Assembly: GCA_045539425.1 (NCBI GenBank)
Contig: JAZQFH010000005.1
Span: 1-64,000 of the forward strand
Length of the DNA: 64,000 nt
DNA from: RUG14871 sp045539425
GTDB taxonomy: Bacteria > Bacillota_I > Bacilli_A > Erysipelotrichales > Erysipelotrichaceae
Direction: 5' to 3'
Under the pieces are notes generated by a model, which did not search any database, was not told the origin of the DNA, and was given only the letters and a program-made list of their open reading frames with translations. The translations under genes were made by a program, and so were the position numbers. This document shows positions 16,262-25,556 of this stretch, piece by piece; position 1 is the first letter of the stretch; each line of letters begins with the position of its first letter.

Positions 16262-17725
16262 TTATTCCGTTAATTTACGGAAGCTGATCTGAAGCAGATC
16301 CGCATCCGTTCCGTTATATTTCAGATACAACGGTAAGACACCCTTCGCGTTAAGAATCGTCCGGTAGTCTGTCCACGCCTGTGTGGCGTGCACCGGTACG
16401 ATAGCCAGTGGCTTTTTTTGGTCAACAGAGATTTCAAAGCTCCCTTCTCCCTTGCGGGAAGTCAGAGTGAGTTCATATTCCCCGTCCAGCTGAAAGTACT
16501 TATAGCCAATCAGGGTATTCTTCTGTAAATAAGTTAAATATCGTTCGTCATTTCCGCTTGTGACATGCGGGATATGGCGTTCTTTTTTTGTATTGGAGCC
16601 GTGCGGCATCTTCCCGTTGGTCAGATTGCAACAGATTACCGCCGGATAGCTTCCTTCCGCTTGGAGCGGCCCGCCATTTAGTCCGCAGGAAGTGATCTCC
16701 ACCTGCGGAATGGACCCGTCCGATTTGATTTCTATTTTCTCCGCGCAGGCCTGCCGGCTGTAGTCGGACTGATGCGTCAGGCGGTGATAGAAGACGTAGT
16801 ACTCGCCGTTCATTTCTTCAATGGAGCCGTGATTGGTTCCTGTCATATTGAGACGTTTGCCGAGTGTTCTCCCCTGATAGCCGATATCCCCGTTGGAAAC
16901 AACCGTTCCGCCATAGACAAACCCTCGGTCCGGGAAATCAGATACGGCGTAACATAACTCATGATTGTTTAAAGAGGAGTAGATAAAGTAATACTTCCCG
17001 TTGATTTTGCGGATGGAACTGCCTTCAAAAAAGCGGTGGGCACGGTAGTGTTTCCCCATAATGGAAGAATCGATCCGTACGCCCTCTTCCTTTACCGTCA
17101 GCATGTCATCCTCCAAAACAATATGGAAGCTGCCCTGGAATTCCCCGTGGATCCGCTCTTTGTTTAGTCCGGTTGTTTTTTCAATCAGCCGATAGCACAG
17201 CGCTTTTGGCCAGACAAAGTCCAACCACGGCAGCGTGCTTCCGCAATAGAGACGGATCACTCCGTCATCATTGATCACTGCCGGATCGAAACAGATGTGT
17301 TTGAGATACGGACTGCCGTCCGGGTTTCTGACATATCCGTGATAGGTAAACTTCCCGTCCGGGCTGTCGCATACCGCCACACTCACCGGATTGGAATACC
17401 CGCCTCTTCCGCGCTCCCCGGCCAGACAGTAATAGAGATAATATCGGCCGTCATTGCCTTTTACGCAGTCCGGCGCATACATGTATTTCATCGTTTCGGA
17501 ATAGAGCGGATCCTGCGTCGCGGAATAGTTCACGCCGCGACTAGTCCAGTCAGTTAAATCGTTGATTGGAGCGGACCAAACCACATAGTCCAGCATGCAG
17601 AAGGTATCGCCGTTTTCTTTGTCGTGCGAACTGTAGAGATAGACCCGATCCCAAAAAACATGCGGTTCCCCGTCCGGAATGTATTCCGTAAGCGGTAAAA
17701 ACGGATTGTAAGCTTCCTTTTTCAT
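16262..17725 (-). CDS. GH43 glycosidase (beta-xylosidase / arabinofuranosidase type)
   Basis: The 487-residue inverting hydrolase has the five-bladed GH43 domain over about residues 1-330. Candidate catalytic residues are the base Asp in EYIPDGEPHVF, the pKa-modulating Asp in CFDPAVINDDG and the acid Glu in FEGSSIRKINGKYYF. The C-terminal ~120 residues resemble a CBM6-like beta-sandwich (GEYELTL, AWTDYRTIL, GVLPLYLKYNG). No signal peptide is present, so it acts in the cytoplasm on imported xylo- or arabino-oligosaccharides. It is the last gene of the transporter-glycosidase operon. Linkage specificity cannot be told from motifs alone. Confidence 0.88.
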   Translation of the reverse strand: MKKEAYNPFLPLTEYIPDGEPHVFWDRVYLYSSHDKENGDTFCMLDYVVWSAPINDLTDWTSRGVNYSATQDPLYSETMKYMYAPDCVKGNDGRYYLYYCLAGERGRGGYSNPVSVAVCDSPDGKFTYHGYVRNPDGSPYLKHICFDPAVINDDGVIRLYCGSTLPWLDFVWPKALCYRLIEKTTGLNKERIHGEFQGSFHIVLEDDMLTVKEEGVRIDSSIMGKHYRAHRFFEGSSIRKINGKYYFIYSSLNNHELCYAVSDFPDRGFVYGGTVVSNGDIGYQGRTLGKRLNMTGTNHGSIEEMNGEYYVFYHRLTHQSDYSRQACAEKIEIKSDGSIPQVEITSCGLNGGPLQAEGSYPAVICCNLTNGKMPHGSNTKKERHIPHVTSGNDERYLTYLQKNTLIGYKYFQLDGEYELTLTSRKGEGSFEISVDQKKPLAIVPVHATQAWTDYRTILNAKGVLPLYLKYNGTDADLLQISFRKLTE

Positions 17726-17731
17726 AACTTC

Positions 17732-18421
17732 CTATTTCTTTAAGCGGTCTAACGCCGGACGGATATAGCCGTCGGCCCACGCTTTCTGTCCTTTTTCATT
17801 TAAATGGATCATGTCTTTAACAAAGAGATCCGTGTGGAATTGTCCCTTTGCCTTGTCATAGGTCAATTCTTCCGCATTCACAAAGGTGCAGTAGTCATAC
17901 TCATCGCAGAAGCGTGACAGTACCCGGTTCACTTCTTCCGTCAGTTCCCTGTACTGGCTTCTTCCCGGTAAGAGCAGTCCGCTCATGATCACAAAGTGCG
18001 CCTGCGGCAGATGTTGATGAAACTCTTCAAACATCTCTTTCTTGCGACGTAAGACATCAGAGAGCAGTTCCTCTCCTTTGAGCGGTGAGAGCACGTAGTC
18101 ATTCGACCCTGTCTGGAAGACTACGATTTCCGGTTCATACGGATATAACAGTGTATCGGCATAGCGGATCAGATCCGGGTCGGTGCTTCCGCCGAAGCCG
18201 TGATTGACTACCGTGTAGTCCGGAAAGCTTTCCTGCATGTTCTTCCAGCGCGCAAAATTGGAGGCGCCGTAAAAGAGGATCGCTCCGCGGTACTGTTCCG
18301 GGTCGTCCTTCTCCAGCTGTTTCACCGCCAGAATGCGCAATGGCCCGGCAAAGTTCAAGCCCCATACCACCAGTTCATAACAAATAATAACTGCCAAAAC
18401 ACCTAAGAGTATAAAGATCAT
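17732..18421 (-). CDS. Membrane-anchored SGNH/GDSL-type esterase with variant block I
   Basis: The 229-residue protein starts with a hydrophobic helix (about residues 2-21), so it is tethered to the membrane with the enzyme domain probably outside. SGNH blocks are seen: block I YGASNF with the putative serine but Ala in place of the usual Asp of GDS, the block III GSND and block V DMIHLNEKG with the DxxH dyad. Such enzymes remove acetyl groups from plant glycans. ATG 18421 is chosen rather than 18466 because GAGGGGAAG lies 5 bases upstream and the longer form overlaps the GH2 gene. It lies between GH2 and GH43 in the operon. Confidence 0.75.
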   Translation of the reverse strand: MIFILLGVLAVIICYELVVWGLNFAGPLRILAVKQLEKDDPEQYRGAILFYGASNFARWKNMQESFPDYTVVNHGFGGSTDPDLIRYADTLLYPYEPEIVVFQTGSNDYVLSPLKGEELLSDVLRRKKEMFEEFHQHLPQAHFVIMSGLLLPGRSQYRELTEEVNRVLSRFCDEYDYCTFVNAEELTYDKAKGQFHTDLFVKDMIHLNEKGQKAWADGYIRPALDRLKK

Positions 18422-18432
18422 ATTTCTTCCCC

Positions 18433-20631
18433 TCACTTTTTGATCCGGTTCAGTTTCCTGTTCCATTCAAGAATATCTTCTTTCGTTACCGCAACACCCA
18501 GCTTCTGAAACAATGTCAGATAGTTTAACAGTGTCATATCCCAGCTGAAATTCAGAATTCCGGTATTTGTTGCTGTCTTTTCTTTCTGCGTTAACTTCTT
18601 TTTCAGCATAGCAGAAATCAGTTTCAGAATCCACAAGACGCCCGACGGATGTTTCAGGAGATCTTTTAAGGAGTCCTCCAGGGAGAAGAACCCTTTCTTT
18701 TCCGTCAGCTCATTCCAGTTGAGTACCATGCCCGTATCATGCAGGATATATTCCTGTCTTTTTCTATTTACCTTGCGAATCACAGAGCGGTCTTCACAGC
18801 CCTGCGCCTTTACCGTCAATTCGCTTTCTCCTTCGTTCTTGATACGGTAGCGGAAGATGTGATCCTCAGATCTTTGTTTTCCCATCGAGATCCCGTTCAC
18901 AAATAATTCCACTTCCTTCAGATTGGAATAGATCTTCACTTCGGTAGTCTCCGCTTCCCTATCCATGTAGCGCTTGGCGCAGAGATGTACAAACGGTTCT
19001 TTCGACCAGTTAGCTTTATAAAGATAAAAGGCGTCTTTTTTATAGGAGCGGTCAATGGTTACCAGTCCCTTATGGTTCTGCCCGTTTTCCCCGCCTTCGT
19101 TTCTGGCGTCCGCCCCAAAGTCAAACATATTCCAGACGTACGTGGCCCATAAATACTTACGGGATTTGATCTGGAAGAGCACCGCCTCGTGATAGAGCGC
19201 CTGATACTCTTCCGTATAATCGCCGCGCTTTGGTGCTTCCGCGTGATAATTCAGGGCCTCGGCTCCGTATTCCGATAAGGCCAGTGGAATATTCGGATGC
19301 ACATCGTGGAAGCGGTCCAGCCACGCTCCGTAGTCGTGCATGGTTCCGCTGTACCAGCCGAAGTAAAGATTGTACCCGACAAGATCCGTGATCCTGATCA
19401 GTTTGGAGCGGATATTCAGCGGCGCAAAGCACGCCATGGTGCTAAGACGCGTCGCGTCCAGTTCATGGACCAGTTCATTCACTTTCCGGTTTTCCTCTAT
19501 GACATCCTCTCCTACGCTTTTCTCCATCGTGATCTCATTGGAGATACCCCAGAAGCAGATGCTCGGATGGTTATAATTCTGAAGGATCAACTCCCGCATT
19601 TGCGCTTCGGCATTGCCGTTGGCATTGGTATTGTGCTTGGAGATATAGGGAATCTCCGCCCAGACGATTAAACCGTTTTTGTCGCAGAGATCGTAAAAGT
19701 ACGCATCCTGCTGATAGTGGGCCAGGCGGACTGTATTGGCTCCGACTTCCCGAATCAGTTCCATATCCCGGTCGTGATGTTCTTTTCGTAACGCATTCCC
19801 AATGTCTTTAACGTCCTGATGGCGTGAAACACCATGCAGCGGATATTCTTTTCCGTTTAAGAGGAAACCACGCTCTGCATCCACAGAAAAGCTGCGGCAG
19901 CCGAACGCTTCCCGTACTTCATCCATAACGTTATCCTCCCGCAGGATCCTGGCCACGCAGGTATACAGATACGGATCATTCTGTCCGTCCCACAAGTGGG
20001 CATTGGACAGTACGATTTTCGTTTCTCCAAGTGAAGTACACACTTCTTTTCCCGCCGCATCCAGAATACTGAGTACGACCCGGTCATCCAGAGTCAGATT
20101 CCGGCATTGGATTTTCGGAATGATATGCGCATCATTTCCTGCCATTGTTACCGTAAGCAGAAGTCCTCTCTGTCCGTCTTCCTCCAGTTCAAAATGGGTT
20201 TGATTGGTACAGATCACATTCACATCCCGGTATAAGCCGCCGTAGAAGGTAAAGTCTGCCTTCTGCGGATAGACATCTTCCCGTATTGTATTATCCACTC
20301 TGACTTCCAGAAGGTTTTCTTCTCTGAATGCTTCCGTCAAGCGGACACGGAAAGCGGAATAGCCGCCTCTGTGCTCTTTTAAAAACTGTCCGTTCAGAAA
20401 TACTCTGGCCACGGAATTGGCCCCGTTAATCTCCAGAAAGTACTCCTGAGACGCCGGAAGTTCATTCCTCAAAAAGGTTTTCCGATAGACGCATTCCCCG
20501 CGGTAATAGTCATTCCCGCCGTCCTGTCCGTCTTTCCCGTTATAGGAATGGGGAAGCGTAACTGTTATCGCATTCCCGTCTTTTCCGGAAACAAACTGCC
20601 ATCCGGCATTGAAATTCACGGTTTTTCTCAT
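18433..20631 (-). CDS. GH2 glycosidase (beta-galactosidase / glucuronidase type)
   Basis: The 732-residue retaining hydrolase has a jelly-roll sugar-binding domain (about 1-160), an Ig-like domain and a TIM barrel. The acid/base glutamate is in WGISNEI (about 362) and the nucleophile in ALSEYGAEA (about 452). The C-terminal ~100 residues after the barrel and Ig-like region form an unusual helical tail (SLEDSLKDLLKHPSG to KLNRIKK). No signal peptide, so cytoplasmic. The start is ATG 20631; a GTG at 20643 is possible, but GGGGAAG fits the ATG. Its exact sugar specificity is unknown. Confidence 0.88.
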   Translation of the reverse strand: MRKTVNFNAGWQFVSGKDGNAITVTLPHSYNGKDGQDGGNDYYRGECVYRKTFLRNELPASQEYFLEINGANSVARVFLNGQFLKEHRGGYSAFRVRLTEAFREENLLEVRVDNTIREDVYPQKADFTFYGGLYRDVNVICTNQTHFELEEDGQRGLLLTVTMAGNDAHIIPKIQCRNLTLDDRVVLSILDAAGKEVCTSLGETKIVLSNAHLWDGQNDPYLYTCVARILREDNVMDEVREAFGCRSFSVDAERGFLLNGKEYPLHGVSRHQDVKDIGNALRKEHHDRDMELIREVGANTVRLAHYQQDAYFYDLCDKNGLIVWAEIPYISKHNTNANGNAEAQMRELILQNYNHPSICFWGISNEITMEKSVGEDVIEENRKVNELVHELDATRLSTMACFAPLNIRSKLIRITDLVGYNLYFGWYSGTMHDYGAWLDRFHDVHPNIPLALSEYGAEALNYHAEAPKRGDYTEEYQALYHEAVLFQIKSRKYLWATYVWNMFDFGADARNEGGENGQNHKGLVTIDRSYKKDAFYLYKANWSKEPFVHLCAKRYMDREAETTEVKIYSNLKEVELFVNGISMGKQRSEDHIFRYRIKNEGESELTVKAQGCEDRSVIRKVNRKRQEYILHDTGMVLNWNELTEKKGFFSLEDSLKDLLKHPSGVLWILKLISAMLKKKLTQKEKTATNTGILNFSWDMTLLNYLTLFQKLGVAVTKEDILEWNRKLNRIKK

Positions 20632-20650
20632 ACGCTTCCCCACTTTCTTT

Positions 20651-22984
20651 CTACTGTTTTTTCATCATCTTTTTTAAGCCGCTAAGATAATGTCCGTTGG
20701 CCAGATCCACCAGTCCTTCCGCCATATTATCATTCATACTTCCGGAAGAAGAGATGATCACCGCGCGCATCGGACAGTCCGTGGCGCATGTCAGCATCAT
20801 CTTGTACGCCGGATTTTTCAGCGTACGTTCCGCTTTGGCATATGGCTTGGAGATAATGCTTTTGGTAATGGCATACTGGATCTTCATGACCAATGAATCC
20901 TTCCGCATTTCCGCGCAGGAATTATCCATGGTATAGCTGCCGCGCTTTGCTTCCGGAGTGTTTGGAATCGCTCTTCCCAGAAGGTTCTCAAAGTCTTTCT
21001 TTGCCGGCAAGCCTTTGGGCGCTTCATACCAGCTGCCTTTGTAATTCTCAAAGCTCACCGGTTCCCCTTCTACTGTAATCTCCGCTTGTAACGGCAGATT
21101 GTTGGAAGAAGGACCGACGGCAATCACGTAGCTTCCTTTTACGCGACGGAAGCCATTGTCATATACCTCGAAGAAATCCGGACGGATTTCAAAGGTTACT
21201 TTCTTTGTCTCGCCTGCTTCCAGTTCGATTTTTTCAAAGGCTTTCAGTTCCTTTTCCGGACGGAACAGATTCTCTTTGGCGGATACATAGAGCTGCACCG
21301 TTTCCTTTCCGGCGATGCTTCCCGTATTGGTAACGGAAACAGTTACTATGTCTTTGCTTACTTCCATATTTGAATAGGCAAAAGTTGTATAGGAGAGCCC
21401 GTAGCCAAACGGATAGCGTACCGCCACCTTGGCCTTGTCATAATAGCGGTAGCCGACATAGATGCTCTCGCGGTATTCCGGATTCCGTACACCGAAGGTT
21501 TCTTTCGATACCACATCGTCATAGGAGTACGGCCAGCTTTCCGACAGTTTTCCGCTCGGATTCGCCTTGCCTTCCAAGAGGTCCAATGTGCTTCTGGCAC
21601 CGCCCTGTCCCGGTAAACCCATATACAGAATGGCCCGGACCTCATCGGCCCACGGCAGAGTCATGGAACTGCCTCCGTAGAGGACCACGACCACATTCGG
21701 ATTCACCTTTACAATCTCTTTGATCAGCCGGTTATGTCCTTCCGGCAGATCCATGTTTTCCCTGTCAAACGCTTCCGATTCATAGGCTTCCGGAAGCCCC
21801 GCAAAGACGACAACCGTCTCCACACGCTTTGCGACGCCCAGTGCTCCCTCTAAGTCAACAAGATTTCCCTGCTTATCCACACCGCTAGCATACGGCGCAT
21901 TTGGCCAGAGGTCTTTTATCTGCTGCAGTTCAGTCGGGTTGATATGCGAGGAGCCGCTGCCTTGGTAGCGGAGATCTTGCGCCATATGGCCGATCAGACC
22001 GACACTTTCCTTTTTCAGCGGTAGAATGCCGTCATTCTTTAAGAGTACCGCACCTTCTTTGGCCATCTCTTCGGCCAGAGCGTAATGCGCTTTCCGGTCA
22101 AATGTCTGCGGGACGACTTTCAATCCCCGTTCCACGATTTTCAGAATTCTGCGGGCGGAAAGGTTGATATCTTCTTCGCTTAACGTTCCGTTTTTGACAG
22201 CCTCTGCCGTTTTCTTTTCCATAAAGGTAGCTCCGCCCGGCATGTTCAGATCGCACCCGGCCTGGAACCCTTTGATCCGGTTGGCCATGGCGCCCCAGTC
22301 AGTGACGACCATGCCGTCAAAGCCCCACTCGTTTCTTAAAATATCCGTTAGCAGTTTCTTATTGTCACTGGAATAGACTCCGTTGATCTGATTGTAGGAG
22401 CACATCACCGTGGAAGGATGCCCTTCCCTTACCGCAATCTCAAACGGCTTCAGATAGATCTCACGCAGTGCCCGCTCATCTACGATACTGTTGCCGCTCT
22501 GGCGCTTGTATTCCTGATTGTTACAGGCAAAGTGCTTTAAAGAGGTACCGATTCCTTCCTGCTCCACGCCCTGAATAAAGGATGCTGCCATCTTCCCGGC
22601 CAGATACGGATCTTCCGAGAAGTATTCAAAGTTTCTGCCGCCCAGCGGGTTCCGCTTGATATTGGCTCCCGGTCCCAGTACGACACTGACGCCGAATTCC
22701 TTGCACTCTTCGGCAATGGCCGCAGCCACCTTCTTTAATAAGTCCGGATTCCAGGAGTTGGCGGAAGTGACGGCCGTCGGGAAGCAGGTGGCTTTTTCCG
22801 AAACGTTCAGTCCCAGATTGTCGGCCTGATTTCTCTGTACCCGCAAGCCGTGCGGACCGTCCGTCATCATGATGGGCGGAATGCCGTAGGCTTTCATGGC
22901 CTTGGTATGCCACATATCCGCACCCGTACAGAATGCGATCTTATCTTCCAAAGTCATTTTGGAAATAATTGTTTCAATATCCAT
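20651..22984 (-). CDS. GH3 beta-glycosidase
   Basis: The 777-residue retaining enzyme has a TIM barrel (about 1-290) with the nucleophile Asp in MVVTDWGAM (about 226), the KHFACNNQE segment, an alpha/beta sandwich, a fibronectin-type III domain (about 540-640) and a C-terminal ~110-residue extension with MRKDSLVMKIQYAI and CPMRAVIISSSG. Absence of a signal peptide points to cytoplasmic beta-glucosidase or beta-xylosidase action. ATG 22984 with GGTGAG upstream is preferred; GTG 22993 would give a GTGA overlap with the GH78 gene. It is third in the operon. Confidence 0.9.
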   Translation of the reverse strand: MDIETIISKMTLEDKIAFCTGADMWHTKAMKAYGIPPIMMTDGPHGLRVQRNQADNLGLNVSEKATCFPTAVTSANSWNPDLLKKVAAAIAEECKEFGVSVVLGPGANIKRNPLGGRNFEYFSEDPYLAGKMAASFIQGVEQEGIGTSLKHFACNNQEYKRQSGNSIVDERALREIYLKPFEIAVREGHPSTVMCSYNQINGVYSSDNKKLLTDILRNEWGFDGMVVTDWGAMANRIKGFQAGCDLNMPGGATFMEKKTAEAVKNGTLSEEDINLSARRILKIVERGLKVVPQTFDRKAHYALAEEMAKEGAVLLKNDGILPLKKESVGLIGHMAQDLRYQGSGSSHINPTELQQIKDLWPNAPYASGVDKQGNLVDLEGALGVAKRVETVVVFAGLPEAYESEAFDRENMDLPEGHNRLIKEIVKVNPNVVVVLYGGSSMTLPWADEVRAILYMGLPGQGGARSTLDLLEGKANPSGKLSESWPYSYDDVVSKETFGVRNPEYRESIYVGYRYYDKAKVAVRYPFGYGLSYTTFAYSNMEVSKDIVTVSVTNTGSIAGKETVQLYVSAKENLFRPEKELKAFEKIELEAGETKKVTFEIRPDFFEVYDNGFRRVKGSYVIAVGPSSNNLPLQAEITVEGEPVSFENYKGSWYEAPKGLPAKKDFENLLGRAIPNTPEAKRGSYTMDNSCAEMRKDSLVMKIQYAITKSIISKPYAKAERTLKNPAYKMMLTCATDCPMRAVIISSSGSMNDNMAEGLVDLANGHYLSGLKKMMKKQ

Positions 22985-22989
22985 GAATC

Positions 22990-25545
22990 TCACCTTCCCC
23001 TTCTGTATTCATACTCTCCCGCGGACACCTCAAACGGCTCTTCATTCATAAGCTGAACTATCGCCGTGGTATTCCCCGGAATATGGATTCTGTAGATGAT
23101 TTCGTTTTCCTTGATTTTCCAGCTGCTTTGTACCGTGCCGTAAATGCTGCGGTAGGAGGCCGTTGCTTCCGTTAAGGTTCCTCCCGGAAGCGGCGCAATC
23201 ACAAAGTGATTCTCTCCGTCCATATGGATTCCGCACATTTCCGTAAAGAGCCACTCTACCAATGCTCCCTTGGAGTAATGGTTCAAAGACGCAATTCCCG
23301 CATCGGAATTGAGACCTTCCCAGCCTTCCCAGATGGTGCCCGTGCTGTACTTGGCCATATAGAGCCAGCCCGGCATCTCCTCGTTTTCCAGTAACCGGTA
23401 CGCATAGGAGATATCGATCTTCTGCAGCACGTTCAGAATAAACGGTGTGGATAAAAAGCCCGTTCCGAGACGCCATCCGTAATGCTCGAGCGCTTCAATC
23501 AAACGCTTTTTGGCATAGGTTTCCTGTGACTTGGTTAAAAGGTTCATATAGAGCGGACGGACCAGTTTGGCCTGCCGGTCGGTATCCAAAGAGAACTCCT
23601 TTGTTTTGACGAGTTCCTGATACGCTTCTTTCACTTTATTGGCCGTTGCGTCAAACTCTTTCGCTTCGGCTTCCTTGCCGTACATTCTCGCAATCTTGGC
23701 AACCAGCTGCAGGATCCAGGCTGTATAAGCCGTGGATTCTTCCGGATGCGGCGAGGCAAAATCGGTCCAGATGAAGGCTTTGACATCCTTCGGTTCCGCC
23801 CATTCCCCGTATGACTGGCCGCAGTTGACCGCGTAGCACTTCTGCTCTCTATTTAGCGGAAGCGGTTTGGCATACGGTCCGCCCCACTTGCCGATTCGGC
23901 TTTCCATAAAGTGACCGTAACGCAGAATTCCGTCCAAATGCTCTTTTAAGAGACGGTCATCTCCGTACTTCTCATAATAGCGCCACGGAATCAGCACGCC
24001 TGCATCGGCCCAGCCGATGGAACCGTTCATGGGCCACATGAACCAGTCCTCGTTGGAATACGGGACAATCTGGGCCAATTTTCCGCTTTTCCACTGACGG
24101 TCAAAGAGATCTCTCATATGCTTGCGGGCAAACGGTGCGTAATTGACCAGATAACTGGCGGTATTGAAAAACACCTGCGAATCTCCGGTCCAGCCCATGC
24201 GCTCTCTGGTCGGACAGTCCGTCGGGATATCCAGCGAATTGCCTTTTAGGGAACGCAGAGCATTCTGATAAAAAATATTGATCAGCTCATGTGAGCAGTG
24301 AAATTCCGATTCTTCTTCAAAGGAGGAATAAAGGGCGATTCCGCAAAGGGATTCCACAGATACATCTTCCTCCGCCTCCACGGAGATATAGCGGAAGCCG
24401 CCGAACCAATAGCCGGAATGATAGTCATTGATTCCGTCTTTGAGCGTCAGGTGCACTTCCTGCAGCGGTGTCTTTTTGCCTTTATGAATACACTGGATGT
24501 TTTTTAGTGTCACATCATCATTTTCATCCAGCATCTCTCCCATCACAAACTTCACCTGCTGTCCCTGCTTTCCTTGTAAGGAAGCAGAAATATAGCCGGC
24601 GATGTTGCACGAAAGCTCATAGATTCTCTTCCCTGTCTTGGAAGTGAAAACCTTTTGCGGCTGCAGGACTTCCATTTCCTTTACCGCAAAGTTATCCGAT
24701 GCGCTCAGATTTGCGGAAAAGTTTGTTTCCTTCGCTATTTGCGAATACGAAGGAGAGCAGTTGAAATCGTAGATCTCCCCGTCTTTTAAGTCCGCAAACC
24801 GGACAGGCCCGTCATTGCTCCAATCAAAGGAACCGTCAGAGAGAATGGAAGTTTTGTTTTCCTTCTCATCAAACACTTCCAGCTGAACGTAAAGTCTCGT
24901 TTCGTCCCCATACGTATTGGTACGTCCCTTGGCTCCGATACTTCCGCGGTACCAGCCGTCGCATAAGACAGCCGTCAGCACATTCTGACCTTCCTTTAAA
25001 AGGGATGTCACATCGTACGTCTGATACTGGATCCGCTTGCGATAATCCGTAAAGCCCGGTGCCATAACGTCATCGGAAACTTTCTTCCCGTTGATTTTGA
25101 TTTCATATATGCCGCAGGCACTGGCATACAGCCTGGCCCGCTTCACTTCACTCAATTCAAACATTTTACGGAAACAGTCCGCCGGATAGCGCACGCCCTT
25201 TTTGGCGGGATAATTCCCGCTAATCCATTTCGCTTTAAAGTCTTCCGGATTCAGAAGTCCCATTTCAAAACAGGATGTCGCCGGTTCGCTCCAATTGCCC
25301 GCTTTATCAGAGACCCGTACGCTCCACGTCACTCTGTCTCTGCTGTGCAGTTCAAAGGGTACATCATAGTGCATCGCATCACTTTCCACAGTCACAGGCG
25401 GCAGCTCTCTGCCGTTCAGCTGAAAAGAGATTTCATACTGTTTCTGTTTGGTAATTTCCGTATCGTTCCAGAAAAGCCGCGGGTGTTCGCATCCCAGCCC
25501 CAGCGGTTCTTTCAGGTATTCCGTTCTTAAGTTTGTTACTTTCAT
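22990..25545 (-). CDS. GH78 alpha-L-rhamnosidase
   Basis: The 851-residue inverting enzyme releases L-rhamnose from glycosides or pectin side chains. It has the N-terminal Bac_rhamnosid_N jelly-roll (GSIGAKGRTNTYGDE), an (alpha/alpha)6 barrel beginning near 400, and the diagnostic DIPTDCPTRERMGWTGDSQ segment at about 438, followed by a C-terminal beta domain. Size is typical of the family. No signal peptide, so it works on imported substrate. It is second in the operon, 11 bases after the transporter stop. The rhamnose it frees feeds rhaA-rhaB-rhaD on the other side of the AraC gene. Confidence 0.94.
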   Translation of the reverse strand: MKVTNLRTEYLKEPLGLGCEHPRLFWNDTEITKQKQYEISFQLNGRELPPVTVESDAMHYDVPFELHSRDRVTWSVRVSDKAGNWSEPATSCFEMGLLNPEDFKAKWISGNYPAKKGVRYPADCFRKMFELSEVKRARLYASACGIYEIKINGKKVSDDVMAPGFTDYRKRIQYQTYDVTSLLKEGQNVLTAVLCDGWYRGSIGAKGRTNTYGDETRLYVQLEVFDEKENKTSILSDGSFDWSNDGPVRFADLKDGEIYDFNCSPSYSQIAKETNFSANLSASDNFAVKEMEVLQPQKVFTSKTGKRIYELSCNIAGYISASLQGKQGQQVKFVMGEMLDENDDVTLKNIQCIHKGKKTPLQEVHLTLKDGINDYHSGYWFGGFRYISVEAEEDVSVESLCGIALYSSFEEESEFHCSHELINIFYQNALRSLKGNSLDIPTDCPTRERMGWTGDSQVFFNTASYLVNYAPFARKHMRDLFDRQWKSGKLAQIVPYSNEDWFMWPMNGSIGWADAGVLIPWRYYEKYGDDRLLKEHLDGILRYGHFMESRIGKWGGPYAKPLPLNREQKCYAVNCGQSYGEWAEPKDVKAFIWTDFASPHPEESTAYTAWILQLVAKIARMYGKEAEAKEFDATANKVKEAYQELVKTKEFSLDTDRQAKLVRPLYMNLLTKSQETYAKKRLIEALEHYGWRLGTGFLSTPFILNVLQKIDISYAYRLLENEEMPGWLYMAKYSTGTIWEGWEGLNSDAGIASLNHYSKGALVEWLFTEMCGIHMDGENHFVIAPLPGGTLTEATASYRSIYGTVQSSWKIKENEIIYRIHIPGNTTAIVQLMNEEPFEVSAGEYEYRRGR

Positions 25546-25556
25546 ATCCGTTGCCT

